Source of the DNA: Bacillota bacterium
GTDB lineage: Bacteria > Bacillota > Clostridia > Lachnospirales > Lachnospiraceae
Length of the DNA: 64,000 nucleotides
Direction: 5' to 3'
Assembly: GCA_023410575.1 (NCBI GenBank)
Contig: JAEYPP010000016.1
Coordinates: forward strand, 124,001 to 188,000
A program made the translations under genes and the position numbers. The notes below the pieces were generated by a model that saw only the letters and a list, made by a program, of their open reading frames with translations, was not told the origin of the DNA and searched no databases. Positions 26,934 through 36,237 of the stretch are shown piece after piece (positions within the stretch are counted from its first letter, which is position 1; each line of letters opens with the position of its first letter).

Positions 26934-29900
26934 ATGGAATTTAAACTAAAAAATAAAAGAATGTTTATTATACTGTTGTGTATCTGTTTGATAGTACCAA
27001 ACATAGCATTTAGTACGACGAAGTATGCTTATGCGGCAACGAAAGGTATCTGTACTGCAACTTCTTACCTAAATGTTAGATCAGGTCCTGGAACAACATA
27101 TGATCAAGTTAAAATAGATTCTGTAGCAGTCACTCTTAAACCGAATCAAGAAGTTACTATTCTAGGTAAAGAGGGAGATTGGTATAAAATTAGCGGTACA
27201 TTTAATGGTAACAACTTTGAAGGGTATGCCTTGAGTACATACATTAAGGATACGAACGAGACTATAACAACAGAACCAGAGACAACAACAAAAGTTGTGT
27301 ATAAGTTAAGTGTTAAAGGCGTTATTACAGCAAATGAGTTAAATCTTCGCAGTGGAGCTGGCACGTCTTATGAACTTAAAGGAACATTAACCAAAGATAC
27401 AGTAGTTAATGTTATTGGAGATGAGTTTAGTGGAGCTGATCGTTGGTATAAAGTAAAAGTCAATTTGAATGGTAAATCAACTACAGGGTATGTGCTTGCC
27501 AAATATGTACAATTTCGCATAAATAATGGATTTTATGGCTCCTTAAATGTTAAGAGTGCAAATCTAGCTTCTGCAGCTGGAAAAAATCAGTCTGTAGTAA
27601 AAAATGCATCAGGAAAGACAATTTCACTTAGTAAAGGGCGACAAGTTTGGATTCTTGGTGAAAGCACAGTGAGTGGAATAAAATATCTCAAGGTGAGAGT
27701 AACAATTAATAAGGTTAGATATATCGGATTTATCGTAGCAGATCAGATTGCATTGCTTGGAACGAAATCAACTGTTCAAGTAACAATAACTCCAACATCC
27801 GCACCAACTCCAACAGTTACACCAACCTCATCACCTAACCCAACTTCAACACCAACCGTAGCACCAACACCAGTCCCTTCAGTACATCAAATTAATCTAA
27901 AGGGTACGGTGACATCTACAACGTTAAATATTCGAAGTGATGCGGGAACTTCATATAAGAAAGTAGCAACACTATCCAACGCTATGTCAGTAACCGTTTT
28001 GACAGAAAAATATAGTGGGAATCAAAAGTGGTACCAGATTCGAGCGAAGGTAAATAATACTACGATAACGGGATATGTACTTAGTGATTATGTAAAGCTA
28101 ACTGTTGGCACGGGATTTTATGTAAAATTCTCATCTAATCAAGTGACTTATAAGGAGAAAGCTTCCGATTCAGCTACGAATGTGAAAACGGTTGATAACG
28201 CCACAATTAAGCGTAAAGCAGGAACATATGCGTGGGTGTCAGAAGAAAAAACAGTGAACGGTGTAAAATGGTTCCGTGTGAGTTATCATAAAAATGGTAA
28301 TGTTTATTATGGTTATGTTAAGGCAAATGATACAACTGTAATAGGAAAAACAAAAGATGTAACAACTACCCCAACAGTTACCCCAACCATAACTCCAACC
28401 GTTACCCCAACCGTTACTCCGACCGTTACTCCAACTATAACTCCAACCGTTACACCAACCCCGGGAGTTAAGTATTATACAGCATCTGCAGTTATTGTGA
28501 ATACATCCGGGATGGGTGTGAAGGAAGCACCGAATCAAATGAGTGGTTTTATTAAGAATGCGAATGGTTATCCTGTCATCTTAGTGAGTGATTATAAGGT
28601 AACGGTGAATGGCGAATATTATGAAAGTAATAGTATTTGGTATGGCGTTACATTCCTTTATGGGGATACGTATTATTCAGGTTTTGTTAATCAGGCCTAT
28701 ATCGATGTTGATGAAAGTACAATTATTGAGGGTGGTAGTGGTTCCACGGTTATAACTCCGACACCAACACCGGAAGTAGAAGTAGATTTTGAAACATCAT
28801 TAAGTATACAAGGTTTCCCGGAAAGCTATAAGGTATATCTTCGTGAGTTGCATAGTAAGTATCCAAACTGGATATTTGAGGCGTATCACACAGGGCTCGA
28901 TTGGAATACTGCGGTCACAGAAGAAAGTATTGTTGGGAAAAATCTAATTCCTAACTCGAAATCAATTGAATGGAAGTCACTAGAGTCGGGTGCTTACAAC
29001 TGGAAGACAGATAGCTTTGTTGTATATGATGGATCGACATGGGTTACTGCATCCAAAGAAGCAATCGCCTATTATATGGACCCAAGAAACTTCTTAACTG
29101 AAAATGGTATCTTTCAGTTTGAGTTATTGACCTATAAACAGGAATATCAGAATTTGGCAGGAATAGAGAATATTCTAGGTAATACTCCGATGTATCAAAC
29201 ATCCTACTCCTATACAGATTCCGATGGAACGTCAAAGACAATTACTTATGCGCAAACTTTCTTAGAGGCAGCAGCCTACTCAGGAGTTAGCCCTTATCAT
29301 CTTGCATCTCGTGTGAAACAAGAGGTTGTTACAGGTAAGTCATCATTTAGCAATAGTGTTACAGGTACTGTCAGTGGTTTTGAAGGATTATACAATTTCT
29401 ATAACATTGGTGCATATCATTCCACGGCTCCTGGTGGTGCAATTGCAAATGGATTAAAATACGCCAAAAATGGAAGTACCAATGCACAATTAAACACTTC
29501 CTCATTGATACCATGGAATAATCGTTATCGTTCGATCGTTGGTGGAAGCTACATTATCGGTAGTACTTACATTAATCGTGGACAAAATACAATTTATCTA
29601 CAGAAGTTTAATATGACACCAACTTCAACGTACTCACATCAATATATGGCTAATGTGGAGGCACCTTATTCGGAAGCTAAGAAAGTTTTTGCAGGGTATA
29701 GTGGAGTAAACGAGTTGCCAATTGTATTTTCTATACCAGTATTTAACAATATGCCAGAGAACGCATGCTCTGTACCAATAACGCAATATAATCCAAACAA
29801 TTACTTAAAAACGTTGACTGTAACTGATAGTGAAAATAAGGATTTAGCATTGACTCCAACGTTTGATATTTTAAATACAAATGAATTTTCCATTGTGTTA

Positions 29901-30086
29901 GATCATACACATACGAGTATCAATATTGCGGCAAGTTGTGTAAGCTCAAAAGCAGTGGTTTCTGGAACAGGAAATTATCCATTGAATGTGGGATTAAATC
30001 AGTTTAAACTTAGAGTTACTGCACAAAACGGTAATACTCGGGAATACACGATTAATGTTGTAAGAGAGAGTGAGTCTTTAGGATAG
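26934..30086 (+). CDS. SH3b-rich N-acetylglucosaminidase (cell-wall hydrolase)
   Basis: A 1050-aa secreted protein with a signal peptide (about 1-36, ends YAYA). SH3b-type domains span about 38-105, 122-190, 320-385 and weaker units between; they carry LNVRSGPGTTY, LNLRSGAGTSY and LNIRSDAGTSY. Thr/Pro linkers lie at about 285-316, 478-512 and 600-618, the middle one a short repeat of T-V-T-P. A glucosaminidase domain resembling LytD/GH73 spans about 626-920, with ASRVKQEVVTGKS; E797 is the likely catalytic glutamate. A cadherin-like beta-sandwich covers about 957-1045. It should cleave the glycan strand of peptidoglycan. It is co-transcribed with the next gene (12-nt gap). Confidence 0.88.
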   Translation: MEFKLKNKRMFIILLCICLIVPNIAFSTTKYAYAATKGICTATSYLNVRSGPGTTYDQVKIDSVAVTLKPNQEVTILGKEGDWYKISGTFNGNNFEGYALSTYIKDTNETITTEPETTTKVVYKLSVKGVITANELNLRSGAGTSYELKGTLTKDTVVNVIGDEFSGADRWYKVKVNLNGKSTTGYVLAKYVQFRINNGFYGSLNVKSANLASAAGKNQSVVKNASGKTISLSKGRQVWILGESTVSGIKYLKVRVTINKVRYIGFIVADQIALLGTKSTVQVTITPTSAPTPTVTPTSSPNPTSTPTVAPTPVPSVHQINLKGTVTSTTLNIRSDAGTSYKKVATLSNAMSVTVLTEKYSGNQKWYQIRAKVNNTTITGYVLSDYVKLTVGTGFYVKFSSNQVTYKEKASDSATNVKTVDNATIKRKAGTYAWVSEEKTVNGVKWFRVSYHKNGNVYYGYVKANDTTVIGKTKDVTTTPTVTPTITPTVTPTVTPTVTPTITPTVTPTPGVKYYTASAVIVNTSGMGVKEAPNQMSGFIKNANGYPVILVSDYKVTVNGEYYESNSIWYGVTFLYGDTYYSGFVNQAYIDVDESTIIEGGSGSTVITPTPTPEVEVDFETSLSIQGFPESYKVYLRELHSKYPNWIFEAYHTGLDWNTAVTEESIVGKNLIPNSKSIEWKSLESGAYNWKTDSFVVYDGSTWVTASKEAIAYYMDPRNFLTENGIFQFELLTYKQEYQNLAGIENILGNTPMYQTSYSYTDSDGTSKTITYAQTFLEAAAYSGVSPYHLASRVKQEVVTGKSSFSNSVTGTVSGFEGLYNFYNIGAYHSTAPGGAIANGLKYAKNGSTNAQLNTSSLIPWNNRYRSIVGGSYIIGSTYINRGQNTIYLQKFNMTPTSTYSHQYMANVEAPYSEAKKVFAGYSGVNELPIVFSIPVFNNMPENACSVPITQYNPNNYLKTLTVTDSENKDLALTPTFDILNTNEFSIVLDHTHTSINIAASCVSSKAVVSGTGNYPLNVGLNQFKLRVTAQNGNTREYTINVVRESESLG

Positions 30087-30098
30087 ATGGAGGAATAG

Positions 30099-31346
30099 AT
30101 GAATTTTAGACAGAAAAAAGTGAGAAAGCCATATCTCAGATGTTTCCTAATTTTTGGTCTTTTACTTACATGCTTTCTAAAGCCCGATTTTGTTCAAGCG
30201 TCGAGTGCAACGGTAGGATTTGAGATTGAAGATGCTAAGTTTATGGTTGGCGACCAAATTACGGTTACATTAAACGTAAATACAGATGCTATTCTTGGGG
30301 ATTTTGAAGGAAATATTGTTTATAATTCAGCAGTACTTGAATATGTTCAAGGACCCTCTTGTATTACAGGAGGGTACGGAATGCTTAGGATTGAAGATAT
30401 GGATGTGTCTAGCTCTTGGAATCAAAGAAGTTATATTATGACATTTAAAGCTATTGATTTTGGTGAATGTGAGTTTTCTTTTGTTGATACACCTGTAGCA
30501 TATGAGTATGATAATGGTGAAGCAATGTCAGTATCAGCTACTTCAAAGTCAATTAATGTTGAAGGGGCACCAACTTCGTCATCCAATGCAGATTTATCCA
30601 TGATAAAGCTTAGTTCCTTTATTTTAACGCCAACTTTTGATGCTTCGGTGACAGAATATAGTGTCATTGTTGATTCTACTACCTCACAGCTTATATTAAG
30701 TGCAATACCAGTAGACCTCACAGCAAAAGTTGAGATCGATGGCAATAAAGACTTTGAAGTTGGGAATAATGAAGTGACCATTACTGTAACATCAGAAGCC
30801 GGCACAAAGAAGCAATATGTAATCCATATTGTAAAACAAGAGAGGCCTACAGTCACACTCCCTGTGACGCAAGAGGATTCACAATCAAGTTTTCATGCTT
30901 TCGTTGAAGATGGTGTAACCTTGATTTGTGGTTCCTATGAGTACTCCATAGTTACAGCTACTGATAATATTCAAATTCCAGATGGATATGTTAAGACGAG
31001 CATTCGGATTGATGGTTATACAGTTCCTGTTTATCAATTGTCAGAAAAGGTTGAAGATGATTATTTACTTCTTGTTCTTCAAAATCAATTTGGGCAAACG
31101 AATCTTTATCGCTATGACCGTCTGGAAAAAACGATTCAACGTTACACGGGTGATCGAGTTATTATTCAGGAAAATACAGATGATGCAGAACAAAAGATTA
31201 CACAAATTACGAAAAGCTTTGAGAATAAGTTAGGTCAAAAAAATCTTGTTATTGTTATACTTTGCGGTTTTATCGTTCTTCTTATGGTCGGTTTAATCCG
31301 ATTGTACCTTAAAACAAAAGGGTTACACGATGACGAGTTTTACTAA
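30099..31346 (+). CDS. Membrane-anchored protein with cohesin-like and cadherin-like domains
   Basis: A 415-aa protein with a signal peptide (about 1-35). A beta-sandwich at about 38-150 resembles the cohesin/CBM2-3 superfamily: VGDQITVTLNVNTDAILGDF, then IVYNSAVLEYVQG, matching the 'V-G-d-t-v-t-v...y-D-p-s-v-L-e' pattern. A cadherin-like beta-sandwich (about 165-250) resembles the end of the preceding hydrolase. An unassigned region and a C-terminal membrane helix (about 388-408) with a short cytoplasmic tail complete it. It has no catalytic motif. It may tether or organise wall proteins at the surface; that is inference. Confidence 0.72.
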   Translation: MNFRQKKVRKPYLRCFLIFGLLLTCFLKPDFVQASSATVGFEIEDAKFMVGDQITVTLNVNTDAILGDFEGNIVYNSAVLEYVQGPSCITGGYGMLRIEDMDVSSSWNQRSYIMTFKAIDFGECEFSFVDTPVAYEYDNGEAMSVSATSKSINVEGAPTSSSNADLSMIKLSSFILTPTFDASVTEYSVIVDSTTSQLILSAIPVDLTAKVEIDGNKDFEVGNNEVTITVTSEAGTKKQYVIHIVKQERPTVTLPVTQEDSQSSFHAFVEDGVTLICGSYEYSIVTATDNIQIPDGYVKTSIRIDGYTVPVYQLSEKVEDDYLLLVLQNQFGQTNLYRYDRLEKTIQRYTGDRVIIQENTDDAEQKITQITKSFENKLGQKNLVIVILCGFIVLLMVGLIRLYLKTKGLHDDEFY

Positions 31347-31384
31347 AAAATGATGTTTGTAATTATATATATTGGATGAAAAAA

Positions 31385-31449
31385 GAAAGAGCTGAATCGT
31401 ATATTTTATACTATCCAGTTCTTTCTTTATTACTTAGCTAGTGCGACAA
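31385..31449. repeat. Hairpin and partial repeat-A copy after the cohesin-like gene
   Basis: AGAAAGAGCTG pairs with CAGTTCTTTCT, a terminator-like hairpin followed by a T-rich tail. Its 3' side contains TTTTATACTATCCAG and CTAGTGCGACAA, the two halves of the right end of repeat A (continuous in copy 2), here split by about 19 nt. The left part of the element is missing. It looks like a decayed or rearranged copy. Confidence 0.65.
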
Positions 31450-31543
31450 TTCCTTTTTTATGGTAGGGTGTATGCAATAATCAGTAGTCGGTGTTAAGAA
31501 TCTTCGCCACTCGAAACAAAAACAGATATGGAAGAATACATAC

Positions 31544-31585
31544 TTGACGTACACCAATTCTGTTGTTATACTATGTATATAACAA
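31544..31585 (+). promoter_or_regulatory. Promoter and palindromic operator of the GntR-mcsAB-clpC operon
   Basis: TTGACG at 31544 and TATACT at 31567 are 17 nt apart. A perfect interrupted palindrome, TTGTTATA-N7-TATAACAA (31563-31585), overlaps the -10 box, the expected place for repression by the GntR/YtrA-type regulator encoded just downstream. No CtsR heptad pair (GGTCAAA-type) is visible in the 278-nt gap. Confidence 0.75.
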
Positions 31586-31624
31586 ATATAACTTAAAAAA
31601 GTTTAAAATACGGAGGTGCAGCTC

Positions 31625-32005
31625 GTGCTTGTGACGATAGACTTTAACAGTGATGAAGCAATCTATGTACAACTTAGAAATCAGATTATCCTTGGAATTG
31701 CAACTTCTGAAATAAGAGAAGGAGATAATCTACCGTCAGTTCGAGAATTGGCTGATAACATAGGTATTAATATGCATACAGTAAATAAAGCATATACTAT
31801 ATTAAAGCAAGAAGGATATGTTAAACTTGATCGACGTAAAGGTGCGGTCGTAGCACTTGATTATAATAAAATTCGTGCAATTGAGACACTTAAGTTGCAG
31901 ATGCGACTTATTTTAGCAGAGGCGATCTGTAAGAATATTAGTTATAATGAAATTCATGATATAATGGATGAAATTGTACGTGAGTTTTCATGCGATGACA
32001 GATAG
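31625..32005 (+). CDS. GntR family transcriptional regulator, YtrA type
   Basis: A 126-aa regulator with an N-terminal winged helix (about 8-75): IYVQLRNQIILGIATSEI, LPSVRELADNIGINMHTVNKAY and GYVKLDRRKGAVV. A short C-terminal helical part follows, with no ligand domain, as in the YtrA subfamily. Start GTG 31625 was chosen because CGGAGG lies 8 nt upstream; the GTG at 31616 overlaps that site. It probably binds the palindrome at 31563-31585 and represses itself together with mcsA, mcsB and clpC, whose coding sequences follow closely. This position is normally held by ctsR in Firmicutes. Confidence 0.88.
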   Translation: MLVTIDFNSDEAIYVQLRNQIILGIATSEIREGDNLPSVRELADNIGINMHTVNKAYTILKQEGYVKLDRRKGAVVALDYNKIRAIETLKLQMRLILAEAICKNISYNEIHDIMDEIVREFSCDDR

Positions 32006-32015
32006 GAGGATAGTT

Positions 32016-32564
32016 ATGTTATGTGATCGATGCAAAAAAAATGAAGCAAAAATTTACTATACAGAAATTATTAATGGAAAGAAAACGGAACAACATCTAT
32101 GTGAGGAGTGTGCAGCAAAACATAGTACATTTCAGGCACTTAATTCGATAGGAAAAGGAGAAGTTAATTTATCAGGAATGCTATTTGGATTACTGGGCAA
32201 TATTCAATCTACGAAAGAAACAGATAAAACGCCTAGTAATGCATGCAAAAAATGTGGAATGACATATGAACAGTTTACGAAAGATGGTCAATTTGGCTGT
32301 GAGGAATGTTATAAATGTTTTGGTAAAGTATTAAATAAGAATTTTAGAAGTATTCATGGTGCAGATACGCATACAGGCAAGCAGCCAAGAGGTTATGTCA
32401 GTGAGGCAAAACGTATTGTGGATGAACTTTCAGAGATTGATAAGTTATCAATCCAATTACAGCAAGCGATTGAGCAAGAAGAGTATGAAGAAGCAGCAAA
32501 GCTTCGTGATAAGATAAAAGAGTTAAAGAAAGGTGCGAATAACAAAGATGCGAAAATGGTATGA
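32016..32564 (+). CDS. mcsA: Protein-arginine kinase activator McsA
   Basis: A 182-aa protein with two zinc-binding CxxC sets. The first set has CDRC (about 3-6) and CEEC (about 29-32); the second has CKKC (about 70-73) and CEEC (about 89-92). A C-terminal UVR-type helix pair follows (IDKLSIQLQQAIEQEEYEEA, about 150-170). This is the normal McsA layout; it activates the arginine kinase McsB and links it to ClpC. The start ATG 32016 has AGGAGGA upstream. The 3' end overlaps mcsB by 17 nt, suggesting coupled translation. Confidence 0.93.
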   Translation: MLCDRCKKNEAKIYYTEIINGKKTEQHLCEECAAKHSTFQALNSIGKGEVNLSGMLFGLLGNIQSTKETDKTPSNACKKCGMTYEQFTKDGQFGCEECYKCFGKVLNKNFRSIHGADTHTGKQPRGYVSEAKRIVDELSEIDKLSIQLQQAIEQEEYEEAAKLRDKIKELKKGANNKDAKMV

Positions 32565-33588
32565 GCAAATGTCCGCAGATAGCGATGTGCTGATTTCATG
32601 TCGCGTCCGTTTGGCAAGGAATGTTAAAGGTAACATGTTCTCACGACAGATGAATGAGCAACAAGCAGATCAGCTTGTGCAGCAAGTATTATCGTTAACA
32701 AGTCAGTTAGCAGAAACACGGAATGAGAAATTTTATTCTTGTAAAGTTAATAATTTGAGAGATATCGACAAGTCATCTATGGTAGAATGGCATCTAATAA
32801 CTCCAGCGTTAGCACAAAAGAAACAAGCTACTGGTGTTCTTGTATCTGAGGATGAGAGAATAAGTATTATGGTGAATGAAGAGGATCATCTTAGAATACA
32901 GGTGACGCAAGAAGGAATGAATTTAGCTCAAGCTCTTGACAAGGCGAATGAAATCGACGATTATTTTAATGAGAAGTTAGGTTTTTCTTTTGATAAGCAC
33001 TATGGTTATTTGACAAGTTGTCCAACTAATGTTGGAACTGGACTGAAAGCTTCTTATCTATTATTTTTGCCTGCGTTAAGTATGGCTGGAAAGATTGATC
33101 AGTTAGCAGATGAGATTAGTAAATATGGAGTTCAGATCCGAAGTATCTATGGAGAAGCTAATAAAAATTATAGTCATATCTATCAGATTTCGAATAAGAC
33201 AACGCTTGGACGTTCGGAAAGTGAGATAATAGATAATTTGGATCAGATCACTTCTCAAACAATTGCTCAAGAGAGAAAACGCAGAGAGTATATTCTTTCT
33301 GTTAATTCTGAGGAGATCGAAGATAAGATTTATCGTTCCTATGGAGTGCTGAAATATGCAAAAAAGCTAAATACAGGGGATAGTTTACTGATGCTGTCCC
33401 AGCTAAAATTAGGAATGGATGTTTCTTTGATCCAATTTAATGAGGAATTTAATGTATTAAAGACTATGATGGAGATTACACCTGCCAATTTGCAAAAGTT
33501 AGGAAAAAAACAGATGAGTCGTAATGAAAGGGAGCGTTACCGTGCAACTTATCTGAATCAAGTAATTCCATCCTTAAAGCAAAACTAG
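32548..33588 (+). CDS. mcsB: Protein-arginine kinase McsB
   Basis: A 346-aa phosphagen-kinase-fold enzyme that phosphorylates arginines and marks proteins for ClpCP. Motifs: the N-terminal SCRVRLARN (about 17-25) for nucleotide binding, the catalytic-cysteine loop TSCPTNVGTGLKAS near residue 156-169 and YGEANKNYSHIYQISN near residue 203-218. ATG 32548 gives the N-terminus normal for McsB; a GTG at 32533 is in frame but has no better ribosome site. It lies inside a four-gene operon with clpC 28 nt downstream. Confidence 0.94.
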   Translation: MRKWYEQMSADSDVLISCRVRLARNVKGNMFSRQMNEQQADQLVQQVLSLTSQLAETRNEKFYSCKVNNLRDIDKSSMVEWHLITPALAQKKQATGVLVSEDERISIMVNEEDHLRIQVTQEGMNLAQALDKANEIDDYFNEKLGFSFDKHYGYLTSCPTNVGTGLKASYLLFLPALSMAGKIDQLADEISKYGVQIRSIYGEANKNYSHIYQISNKTTLGRSESEIIDNLDQITSQTIAQERKRREYILSVNSEEIEDKIYRSYGVLKYAKKLNTGDSLLMLSQLKLGMDVSLIQFNEEFNVLKTMMEITPANLQKLGKKQMSRNERERYRATYLNQVIPSLKQN

Positions 33589-33616
33589 AAAAGATCACAA
33601 AGAAAGGACTTAAAAT

Positions 33617-36094
33617 ATGAAGGACAGATTTACGGAAAACGCAAGAGAAGTAATCCGCATTGCAACTGACGTTGCATTTCGTCTCTCTCATAATTATATA
33701 GGAACAGAGCATTTGCTGATTGGACTTATAAAAGCAGATGGCGTAGCTTCTAAAATACTAGAAGCAAACGGTGTTGATGAGGATAAAGTACTCGAATTAG
33801 TCAATCAGCTAATCGCACCGAATAATCAGATTAAGATATTAGGAACTAATAGCTTTACAAGTCGATCAGGCAATATTCTAGAACAAAGTTATAAGGAAGC
33901 CAAAAAGATGAATATGGAGCAAATAGGGTCGGAACATATTCTAATTGCTCTCTTAAAAGAAAATGACTGTATTGCTGTTCGTTTATTGAACACTCTCGGC
34001 ATTAATCTGCAAAAATTATATGTAGATACCTTAGCAGCTGCAGGTATGGATATGAATGCAGCAAAGAGCGAATATAATATATCAAAAGGAAAAAATAAGG
34101 CAAAATCTACAACACCAACCTTAGATCAATATAGTAGAAATTTGACTGAATATGCAAGAGAAGGCAAGTTGGATCCAGTGATTGGACGTGAAAAAGAAAT
34201 AACTCGAGTTATTCAGATTTTAAGCAGAAGAACAAAAAATAATCCTTGTCTTGTAGGTGAACCAGGAGTAGGAAAAACGGCAATTGCAGAAGGGCTTGCG
34301 CTTAAAATTGTCAGTGGTGATGTTCCAGATACAATAAAAGATAAACGTGTTATGACACTGGATTTATCAGGTATGGTGGCTGGTTCAAAATATCGAGGAG
34401 AGTTTGAAGAAAGAATTAAGAAAGTAATAGCAGAAGTAGTGTATGACGGTAATGTCTTGCTGTTCTTAGATGAATTGCATACAATTATCGGAGCTGGTGG
34501 TGCAGAAGGTGCAATTGATGCCTCGAATATCTTAAAGCCATCCTTAGCTCGTGGGGAAATACAGTTAATTGGTGCAACGACGAGAGAAGAATATCGTAAG
34601 TATATTGAAAAGGATGCTGCGCTTGAACGAAGATTTCAACCAGTTGAGGTAGAAGAACCGAGTGAAGATGAGACAATCAAGATTTTAATGGGATTACGAG
34701 AACGATACGAAATTCATCATAATGTAACAATTACGGATGATGCAATTATAGCAGCAGTTAAATTGTCCAAACGATACATTAATGACCGGTTTTTACCAGA
34801 TAAGGCAATTGATGTCATGGATGAGTCAGCATCTAAGGTAAGATTAAGCATATTTACTGATTCGCCAAAGATGAAAGAATTAGAGACGAAAATAGCAGTT
34901 TTGGAAGAAGAAAAAGAGGCGGCTATTAAGGAAGAGGCTTTCGAATTGGCAAGTGACATTAAAAAGAAACAGGATAAGGCAAGAGAGATGCTTAACCGTC
35001 ATAAGATAGAACATGAGAAAGAACGGGAGGAGAAAACTTTATTTGTAACTGAAGCTGAGATTGCAGAGGTTATCGCTGGATGGACAAAAATTCCTGTAAG
35101 AAAACTCGAAGAAGAAGAAAGTGAGCGCCTAATGAAGTTAGAGAACATACTTCATGAGCGTGTTGTTGGTCAAACTGAAGCGGTAGCAGCAGTTGCCAAA
35201 GCGATTCGACGAGGTAGAGTTGGTTTAAAAGATCCTAATCGTCCAATTGGCTCCTTCTTATTCTTAGGTCCTACTGGTGTTGGTAAGACAGAATTATCCA
35301 AAGCTCTTGCAGAAGCTATGTTTGGTAATGACAATTCGATGATTCGTGTTGATATGTCTGAATATATGGAAAAACACAGTGTTTCTAAGATGATTGGTTC
35401 ACCTCCAGGCTATGTTGGATATGATGAAGGAGGACAATTAAGTGAAAAGGTAAGGCGTAATCCGTATTCCGTAATCTTATTTGATGAGATCGAAAAGGCA
35501 CATCCAGATGTGTTTAATATCTTACTGCAAGTACTTGATGATGGACATATAACAGATGCTCAAGGAAGAAAAGTAAGCTTTAAGAACTCAATAATTATTA
35601 TGACATCAAACGCAGGTGCGCAAAGCATTATATCACCGAAAAAGCTTGGTTTTGCTTCAGTAACTGACGAGAGCGCGAACTATAAGCGAATGAAAGATGG
35701 CGTTATGGAGGAAGTAAAACGAGTATTCAAACCAGAGTTTATTAACCGTATTGATGAGATTATTGTATTCCACCAGTTAACGAAGGATGATATAAAAAAT
35801 ATCGTAAGAATTATGTTAGCAACGATAGAGAAACGATGTCTTTCTCAGATGAATCTGAAGCTAAAGATTCAGGAAAGCATTATCGATTTTATTGCTACCA
35901 AAGGATTTGATGATAAATATGGCGCTAGACCAATTCGTAGAGCAATTCAAACCAATATTGAAGATTTGCTTGCGGAGGAAATCTTAGAAGGACATGTATC
36001 ATCAGGAGATTCGGTAACAGTTGATTATAAAGACGATAAAGTAACAATAATCCCTAAGAAAAAGAGAGCAAAAAAGACATCAACTACTAAATAA
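33617..36094 (+). CDS. clpC: ATP-dependent Clp protease ATP-binding subunit ClpC
   Basis: An 825-aa Hsp100 unfoldase. Double Clp-N repeats lie at about 1-145, and the AAA-1 domain has Walker A GEPGVGKT (214-221). The middle coiled coil includes a UVR-like stretch (about 415-450), which fits an McsA/McsB or adaptor contact. AAA-2 has Walker A GPTGVGKT near residue 551, and a C-terminal D2-small domain follows. It unfolds arginine-phosphorylated and adaptor-delivered substrates for ClpP; clpP is not in the window. AAGGAC lies upstream of the ATG. Confidence 0.97.
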   Translation: MKDRFTENAREVIRIATDVAFRLSHNYIGTEHLLIGLIKADGVASKILEANGVDEDKVLELVNQLIAPNNQIKILGTNSFTSRSGNILEQSYKEAKKMNMEQIGSEHILIALLKENDCIAVRLLNTLGINLQKLYVDTLAAAGMDMNAAKSEYNISKGKNKAKSTTPTLDQYSRNLTEYAREGKLDPVIGREKEITRVIQILSRRTKNNPCLVGEPGVGKTAIAEGLALKIVSGDVPDTIKDKRVMTLDLSGMVAGSKYRGEFEERIKKVIAEVVYDGNVLLFLDELHTIIGAGGAEGAIDASNILKPSLARGEIQLIGATTREEYRKYIEKDAALERRFQPVEVEEPSEDETIKILMGLRERYEIHHNVTITDDAIIAAVKLSKRYINDRFLPDKAIDVMDESASKVRLSIFTDSPKMKELETKIAVLEEEKEAAIKEEAFELASDIKKKQDKAREMLNRHKIEHEKEREEKTLFVTEAEIAEVIAGWTKIPVRKLEEEESERLMKLENILHERVVGQTEAVAAVAKAIRRGRVGLKDPNRPIGSFLFLGPTGVGKTELSKALAEAMFGNDNSMIRVDMSEYMEKHSVSKMIGSPPGYVGYDEGGQLSEKVRRNPYSVILFDEIEKAHPDVFNILLQVLDDGHITDAQGRKVSFKNSIIIMTSNAGAQSIISPKKLGFASVTDESANYKRMKDGVMEEVKRVFKPEFINRIDEIIVFHQLTKDDIKNIVRIMLATIEKRCLSQMNLKLKIQESIIDFIATKGFDDKYGARPIRRAIQTNIEDLLAEEILEGHVSSGDSVTVDYKDDKVTIIPKKKRAKKTSTTK

Positions 36095-36237
36095 ACAAAT
36101 ATAACTCAATGAAACAACAAATAATTTAGTAGCAATATGAAATGGTTTATATTATAATAATGATATAAAATATGTTTACAGGTACTGCTTAACTAAAATA
36201 GAACAGTACTTAGGAAACGACCAGGAGGATAAGGGAA

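Noticed and set aside
28376..28460. Short direct repeats resembling a CRISPR or minisatellite
   Set aside because: The repeats encode the T-V-T-P linker of the glucosaminidase and lie inside its reading frame.
28239..28538. Minus-strand ORF of 99 residues rich in Trp and Gly
   Set aside because: A shadow of the Thr/Pro repeat on the other strand; no ribosome site and odd composition.
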